Shown here one piece after another: positions 58,052 to 64,000 of a DNA stretch of 64,000 nt (position 1 is the stretch's first letter; every line of letters starts with the position of its first letter). The position numbers were made by a program, and so were the translations under genes. Source of the stretch: Rhizophagus irregularis (Eukaryota > Glomeromycota > Glomeromycetes > Glomerales > Glomeraceae); assembly GCF_026210795.1 (NCBI RefSeq), contig NC_089456.1, positions 1,862,501 through 1,926,500 on the forward strand, in the 5' to 3' direction. Under the pieces are notes generated by a model, which saw only the letters and a list, made by a program, of their open reading frames with translations, was not told the DNA's origin and did no database searches.

Positions 58052-59602
58052 ATGTCATGCTCAAAAATATTTTCAGGAGATTTACCTGAATTAATGTATA
58101 AAATTATAAAATATTTTCAAAATGATTATTCAACTTTATATTCGTGCATTTTAGTTAACAGATTATGGTGTCGTTTAACGATTCCATTATTATGGGAAGA
58201 TCCATTTTCAATTCCTACAAAAAATTATAATTTTATTGAAATTTACTTACATGATTTAAATGATGATTTTAAAACAAAATTAAATGAATATGAAATTATT
58301 AATAAAACATTACCTTCGAATATACTATTTAATTATACCGGTTTTTTAAAATATATGAATATATATAAGTTCATTACCTCTATTGAGAAGTGGTTTAAAT
58401 CTGCTATTAGTAAAAATAGACTAGTAAATTTGAGTGATATATGTGTATCACTATTTGAAACTTTTATTGAAAATGAAGTAAATTTACATACTTTTGAAAT
58501 TGAAATTCTTGATGACCATCGCACATGTAATGATAACATTCTTGAGTTAATTTTAAAAAATACAAATTTCATTTACAATATTAGAAATTTAAACCTTTAT
58601 ATTGATGGTCTTTCTGATTACAATCATATTAATAAATATATATCAAATATATCACAGATAATTAATTTACAACAAAATCTTAAAAAAACTTCTTTAAATT
58701 ATTATGGTTTTTCTTTGTTTCAACCATTATTATCAAAAGATTATATAATTATTCAAATACTTTAAATACAATCATTTTTTATCATGTGGATTTTAAAGTC
58801 ATTAATAATCTAGAAAAAGTATTTGAACGATTAAATGTTTTAGAATCTGTTCATATTTATTATTGTCGTTCTTTAATTACTAGTTTTACTCAACAAATTA
58901 TAATTTGACTAAACCATTTAAGTTGAAATCTTTATTTATGTGCGATATCATATCACAGATTGAATCATTTAAAAATATTATTACAAAAATCTTGTGATTA
59001 TTTGGAAAATTTTGGAGTTAACAATATTGAGTTATTTGATTTATCATTAAAACAACAATTATTAAAATTAATTGCAACATTTTGTAAAAACATCAAATTT
59101 CTTGATTTTAATCATGGATCTGAAATTCAGATTATTTATCAATTATTAAATTTAATTGAAAATATTAATAAGCAAAATCTTAGTTATCACTCAATCAATA
59201 TAAAGTATAGAAGTTGTGTATCTGCCTATTGTTCAATAATATTGCCAAATTTAGGACAAATCCTTCCTCCTAAATTAGAATATTTATGTTTAAATTTTTT
59301 TTACATTAAAGCAAGTGATTTTGAAGTGTTTCTAAAAAATTCTCAAGATACTTTTATTAAAAAATTATTAATTAATCACATTAAGGGTCAAGCTATTTTA
59401 CCTTCTACAAAAAAATTTATCAATTTTATCTTCTATAAAAGAATATATCATGAAAAAGAAAAGGGTTAAATATTTAGCTATTAAGGAAGCTTCATTATTT
59501 AAGGATTTGATTTCATTTAAAGATGAAGTGAATGAATTTAGGTTATATAATATTGAAGTGAAAAGTTATGATGGTTTGTATGATTATATAAGGGGAAATT
59601 GA
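58052..59602 (+). pseudogene. F-box-like pseudogene 4, multiple frameshifts
   Basis: ATG at 58052 (MSCSKIFSGDLPEL) is the paralogue-supported start; the longer open frame to 57911 is promoter sequence. The frame follows gene 3 to about 58735, where TTA loss and an AT insertion shift it. Further shifts occur near 58900 (one T lost), 58965 (one T gained) and 59420-59450 (small local duplication). The C-terminal match ends in TGA at 59600-59602 with part of the last ten codons missing. Fragments in between (ENFGVNNIEL, LEYLCLNFFYIKASDFEVFL) are still very close to gene 3, so the loss is recent. Confidence 0.85.
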
Positions 59603-59789
59603 TTGATTGTTTGGTAATAATTAAAATATCAGATATGAACATTCTTTTTATATAAAGTTGCTTATAAATTTACTTATTTGCTTATTCTAAATAAAGTATT
59701 CATTTATTGTAATTAATTATCAAGAAATTTTTATTATTTTTATCAATCAAAAAAAATCTGAAATTATTATTAATAAGTTTATAATATAT

Positions 59790-60430
59790 TAGATAAACAA
59801 GATTACCTGATAATCTTTTTTATGTTTCTTTTTCGGCGGACTGGAACAGTGAGTACAGTACATATATTTTTTAATTGACTTCAAAGAAATGTTTCTGACG
59901 ATTTATTTCATATTTTTTTTTTTCTAGGGTTTCCGGATTAATTGTACATACCGGACTTTAAAGATAAATTGAAAGGAGAAGGGTTTTTTTTATTTGTTTG
60001 ACTTTAAAGAAACGTTTCTAACGTTTCATTTTTTACCTTTTTTATCTAGGGATGCCAGGTTTTTGTACATGCTGGACTTTTAAAGGTAAATTAGGAAGGG
60101 AGCTTTCTTATTTGTTTAACTTTAAAGAAATGTTTCTAACGTTTCATTTCTTATTTTTTTTCTAGGGATTCCGGATTTCTTGCACACATTGGACTTTAAA
60201 GGCAAATTAAGTAAATTGAGGGAGGAGAGGCATTTTTTTATTTGTTTGACTTTATAGAAACGTTTCTAACATTTCATTCTTGTTTTTTTTCTAGGGACGC
60301 CAGGATTTTGTAAACACTGGACTTTTTAAAGGTAAATTGGGAAGAGCGAGTTTTTATATTTATTTGACTTTAAAGAAATGTTTCTAATGTTTCAACTTTA
60401 TTATTTTTTTGTAGGAACATAGTTTAAACT
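59790..60430 (+). repeat. Mini-exon-like array, 5 units of about 120 bp
   Basis: Cores start GGRNNCCNGGNTT after TTTTCTAG or TTGTAG (near 59930, 60050, 60168, 60295, 60414) and end TGGACTTTAAAG before GTAAATT or a variant. Spacers carry AAAGAAACGTTTCTAACGTT just before the pyrimidine tract. Some cores are open (MPGFCTCWTFK), others have stops. Same design as the arrays at 17.0, 21.6, 24.4 and 36.3 kb. Confidence 0.65.
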
Positions 60431-62660
60431 TAATCATTTTTTATTTTTTTTTAGTTAATCTTGATTTACTGTAATAAGAAAAATGTGCGTAGTTAAATAA
60501 ATCAATAAAATATTTTTAAGCTGCTTGTAAATCACATGGCTTAAAACTTAATTATTTAAACAACATTAGTTATAAATACAGATAATTGGAAAAAGTATAA
60601 AAGATTGTGTTTAAAAAAGATAAATAAATTAAAATTTTTGTACAAAATTTTTTCGCTTCGGACTTACAACAGTTTCCGTTTCCTAGTTATTAATAAAAAT
60701 TATAGATGGACCGGTCCATACTTTGTCTAAAACTGGTCTGTAATACCTAATATGTTTTTTCATTACTGCAGCTTTGTTTTTGAATAATTATTATCTTACA
60801 ATTGTTAAATAATTAATTCTATAAATTAAATGTTTAAATAATGAAATTAGAATAATAAATAAAATAAATAATAAATTAAATTTATTAAATATACGTTAAA
60901 TTCGTTAAGACGAATTTTTAATTAACAAAATTATTTTTGTGCGGTGTCATGTCTTTTTGACCATAAAAATAAATACAATGAGTAATTAAATTATTAAAAA
61001 ATTACTTCTTTTAAGGAGAAAAAAAAAAAGTAAAAAATTACCGCAATTACTAATAAAATATGATTGATTTATTAATTTAATAGGGTAGTGAGGTCAATAT
61101 AAAAAGGTGGAAAAAAGATCGGCAATTGCGCCTGCTAACTATAAGAAAAATATGCCTAATTTACTGTGTAATTGATGAATGTCCGGATGTCAGTCCGGCA
61201 TGTTACGATGTACAGTACGATAATAAAAATCTTAAAAAAAAAGAGAAAAAGAAAAAAAATTGTTATTAAGTGTGAAGTGCTGTTTAAGAATTGAAAACCA
61301 TCGAAAACGGAACCTTAAACTTAATCACTGTAATGCCGTGATATACTTAGTAAATTTATTAATTATAGGGCGCAGTATTGTATTTAAAATTAGTATATAA
61401 ATTTTTAGTATTTTAACTTTATATTTTTAATTGGTCCGCAACTATGAATCAGGTGAACAAAGGATAATACGTCCGAAAATGACGTTAAACTAGTAAATCA
61501 TTAAATCAAGTGATTTAGAATATCAGGAGGTAATTTAGGACAAACATTTTGTGGCAAAAGTGTAAAAGTACAAAATAATTAGTGGGAGTTTAAAATAATT
61601 TGAGGAAAACATTTAAATATAAGATAACGCGCAGTATCCATAAATGAGATTAATTAAGTTACGATTTTGAAAATTTCAGAAAATGGTTAAGTATCAATTA
61701 TTAATAATAATAATAATTCGATTCTTTTAGCATTTTTCTTATGATGAAAAATTGCCACATTAATTAAATTAATGGAATTAAAGGTTACTAATATGGGGAA
61801 ACTATCGCACTTTACAAATTTTAATATAATTATTTATTTGTTATTTAACATTATTAAACCAAGCATATTGTTACGATGAAAAACAATGCGACGAAGTCAC
61901 GTGATATAATCGTTGATCAATGGTAATTTCCGGGATGATTAATTATTGTTGAATGATCAACGTCATATAACGGGAGGATCAATGTTCGAAATGTTTAATA
62001 TATCAAATATATTAAATATATGGCATATATTGCACATATTGCACATATGGTATATATGGCATATATTAAACATTTTAAACATTTTTAGCTTAGTGTTTTT
62101 ACATATAAATAGATGCATTATTTTTCTATGTATTAAAGATAGATAATTCTGTTATATTTTAATAAAGCATTTATTAAATAAATTATCTCATTGTTTATTT
62201 TTCATAATTGTTATATTTTGTGAGTCAATATTGCGTCTGAGTGTATATGCCCGTGTGTGCAATACCGTATTCGCATTTGACTGAATTTTACATTTTATTT
62301 TATTGTGTAACCTTCGTAAATTGATCGACAGTGATATATTTATTAATATTTACATATAGTTATTTTCACTTTTCGTTCATTAATATTATTTAACACTTAT
62401 TTTATTCAATTATCCTTCTGCTTACCATACACCTATACGCTTATTTTTATAAGCATACAAGAACTGGCTTAACAATATTATTGTATTTATTTATATTAAT
62501 AAAGTATTATTTTTTAATATCTATGGTGGCAACGTGATTTAGGTATTACATCACAAACAACGCCGAGGCGGTAAATTGTGTGTAGATCCTTCCTTTTTTG
62601 GATGATATCAGGAAGCATTACATAATTCTGGCCTTTTACCTATTTATATATTTATTGTTC
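60431..62660. other. Intergenic region between pseudogene 4/array and F-box gene 5
   Basis: No gene supported. 60655-60690 resembles the sequence downstream of the 24.4 kb array. 61990-62110 is a degenerate run of CATATATTGCACATATTG-type units that produces a spurious 66-codon ORF rich in Ile, Leu, His and Trp. Confidence 0.45.
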
Positions 62661-62668
62661 GGTAAATT

Positions 62669-62720
62669 GTGCGACAATATCGGAAAATCATATAATTTAC
62701 CCAGTTTGGCATAATAATAA
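62669..62720 (+). promoter_or_regulatory. F-box upstream module (gene 5)
   Basis: GTGCGACAATATCGGAAA, then TATAATTT, then ACCCAGTTTGGCATAATAAT; here 136 bp before the ATG because about 90 bp of unrelated leader is inserted between. Confidence 0.5.
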
Positions 62721-62855
62721 AAATTTAAAACCTTCCTTTTCAGGGTGAATAATGATAAATAAGAGTACAACGAAAGTTTTCAAGAAAAAAAAGTATTTAA
62801 TCGGTTTGTGAAATAAATGCGAGATACCAGAATTTACGCACCTTCAAATTGTAAT

Positions 62856-64000
62856 ATGTCATGTTCAAAAATACTTTTAGGAGATTTACCTGAATTAGCG
62901 TATAAAGTTATAAATTATCTTCAGAATGATTATTCAACTTTATATTCATGCATTTTAGTTAACAGATTATGGTGTCGTTTAGCGATTCCATTATTATGGG
63001 AAAATCCTTTTTCAATTTCCGCCAGAAATTATAGTTTTATTGAAATTTATTTATATGATTTAGAGATTATTAATAATTCATTATATCCGAATGTACTGTT
63101 CAATTATTCCAGGTTTTTAAAATATTTGAACATATTTAAGTTTATTTTCTCTGTCGATAAGTGGTTTGATCCTGATATTAGAACTTCACCCCCTAAAAAT
63201 GAATCATGTTTAGTACCTATTTCTAGAAATACTATTACTGCCGAGATATGTGTATTGCTATTTAAAATTTTTATCGAAAATGAAATAACTTTACATACTC
63301 TTGAAATTGAGATCTGTGGTAATTGTTATCAACCATGTTTTGATAATATTCTTGAGTTAATTTTTAAAAATGCAAATTTCACTCATAATATTAGAAATTT
63401 AAATCTTTTTACTATTGACGATAGTAGTAAATATGTATCAATTAAAAATCGGATATCACAAATAATTCATTTACAACAAAATCTTAAAAAAATTTTGTTA
63501 AGTAATAATAGTTCTTCTTTGTATTTATCATTATTATTATCAAAAGATTATAATTATTCAAATACTTTAAATACAATCATTTTCCATCGTGTCAATTTAA
63601 ATGGTTTTAACAATTTACAAAAAGTATTTGAACAATTAAATGTTTTGGAATCTGTTCATATTGCTTATTGTTATTATTTACATGCTAGTTTTACTCAACA
63701 AATTATTAATTTAACTAAACCATTCAAGTTAAAATCTTTATTTCTAAGTGAAATACAACAACTTGAATCATTAGAATTATTATTACAAAAATCTGGTGAT
63801 TATTTAGAAAATTTTGGAATTGCAAAACTTAATAATGGTCTATCATCAAATCAACAATTATTAGAATTAATTACAAAATATTGTAAAAATATCAAACTTT
63901 TTGATTTTTATGTACCTATAAGTCAGATTATTTATCAAATATTCAATTTAATTGAAAATATTAAACAAAATCTTAATTATCTTTCAATCAGTTTAGGGTA
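62856..64000 (+). CDS. F-box-like domain protein 5, 3'-truncated by window end
   Basis: ATG at 62856, open for 381 codons to the window edge. Begins MSCSKILLGDLPELAYKVIN and carries YSTLYSCILVNRLWCRLAIP followed by LLWENPF, the F-box-like signature, at residues about 22-57. Relative to genes 1 and 3 it lacks about 12 residues after the IEIYL motif (the NDDLKSKLNEYK segment) and has an insertion near residue 110 (RTSPPKNESC). Repeats such as LNTIIFHRVNLNGFNNLQKV and NFGIAKLNNGLSS follow. Same inferred SCF-adaptor role. Without its C-terminus I cannot say whether it is intact. Confidence 0.82.
   Translation, partial: MSCSKILLGDLPELAYKVINYLQNDYSTLYSCILVNRLWCRLAIPLLWENPFSISARNYSFIEIYLYDLEIINNSLYPNVLFNYSRFLKYLNIFKFIFSVDKWFDPDIRTSPPKNESCLVPISRNTITAEICVLLFKIFIENEITLHTLEIEICGNCYQPCFDNILELIFKNANFTHNIRNLNLFTIDDSSKYVSIKNRISQIIHLQQNLKKILLSNNSSSLYLSLLLSKDYNYSNTLNTIIFHRVNLNGFNNLQKVFEQLNVLESVHIAYCYYLHASFTQQIINLTKPFKLKSLFLSEIQQLESLELLLQKSGDYLENFGIAKLNNGLSSNQQLLELITKYCKNIKLFDFYVPISQIIYQIFNLIENIKQNLNYLSISLG

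Noticed and set aside
61946-62146. 66-codon ORF rich in I, L, H, W
   Set aside because: Direct product of a degenerate CATATATTG repeat; no conservation evidence.

Overview
This 64 kb window is AT-rich eukaryotic DNA. Genes are sparse and are either intron-bearing (GT-AG introns of about 70-100 nt) or single-exon. The rest is dense with small DNA transposons and repeat arrays. The large F-box-like family opening with a conserved N-terminus (KIFSGDLPE, then LVNRLWCRLAIPLLW), the WD40/ion-transport fusion and the paired cytochrome P450 genes most resemble an arbuscular mycorrhizal fungus of the Rhizophagus irregularis type (Glomeromycotina). That assignment is from recognition, not from a database search.

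Layout. 1-503: 5' part of a GB1/RHD3-type GTPase gene (minus) with a stop codon in its G3 motif. 1.87-5.53 kb: six-exon WD40 plus ion-transport gene broken by two in-frame stops and one frameshift. 6.0-8.7 kb: a TTAA-flanked element, a pogo/Tigger-like MITE, and a decayed coding relic cut by a hAT-like MITE. 9.0-12.0 kb and 39.6-42.5 kb: two copies of a segmental duplication, each with a P450 gene. About 14.2-30.1 kb: two diverged copies of a larger unit. Each starts with a conserved short first exon and is followed by arrays of exon-like mini-units with splice-site-like borders. The second copy has taken up a 3.6 kb DNA transposon (932-aa protein with a C-terminal RING-H2 finger) and two hAT-like MITEs, all with unoccupied target sites still visible in the first copy. 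30.2-35.8 kb: TA-flanked elements and a foldback element invaded by a 2 kb hAT-like element carrying a CpG-dense hairpin satellite. 36.3-38.0 kb: another mini-exon array (minus) containing a hAT-like element that itself contains a smaller element. 42.5-43.6 kb: two TIR elements. 47.5-64 kb: an F-box-like cluster with two intact genes, one open gene running off the end, two pseudogenes and one short relic, plus one more mini-exon array at 59.8-60.4 kb.

How it fits together. No single pathway is encoded. The window records gene-family birth and death. F-box-like proteins probably act as substrate adaptors of SCF ubiquitin ligases. P450s are ER-anchored monooxygenases. The two broken genes at the left are members of signalling or membrane families. 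Strongest observations: a complete transposon with an exact empty site; recurrent splice-site-decorated mini-exon arrays with intronic hairpins; and a satellite of inverted CpG-rich hairpins whose sequence variation sits mostly at CpG.
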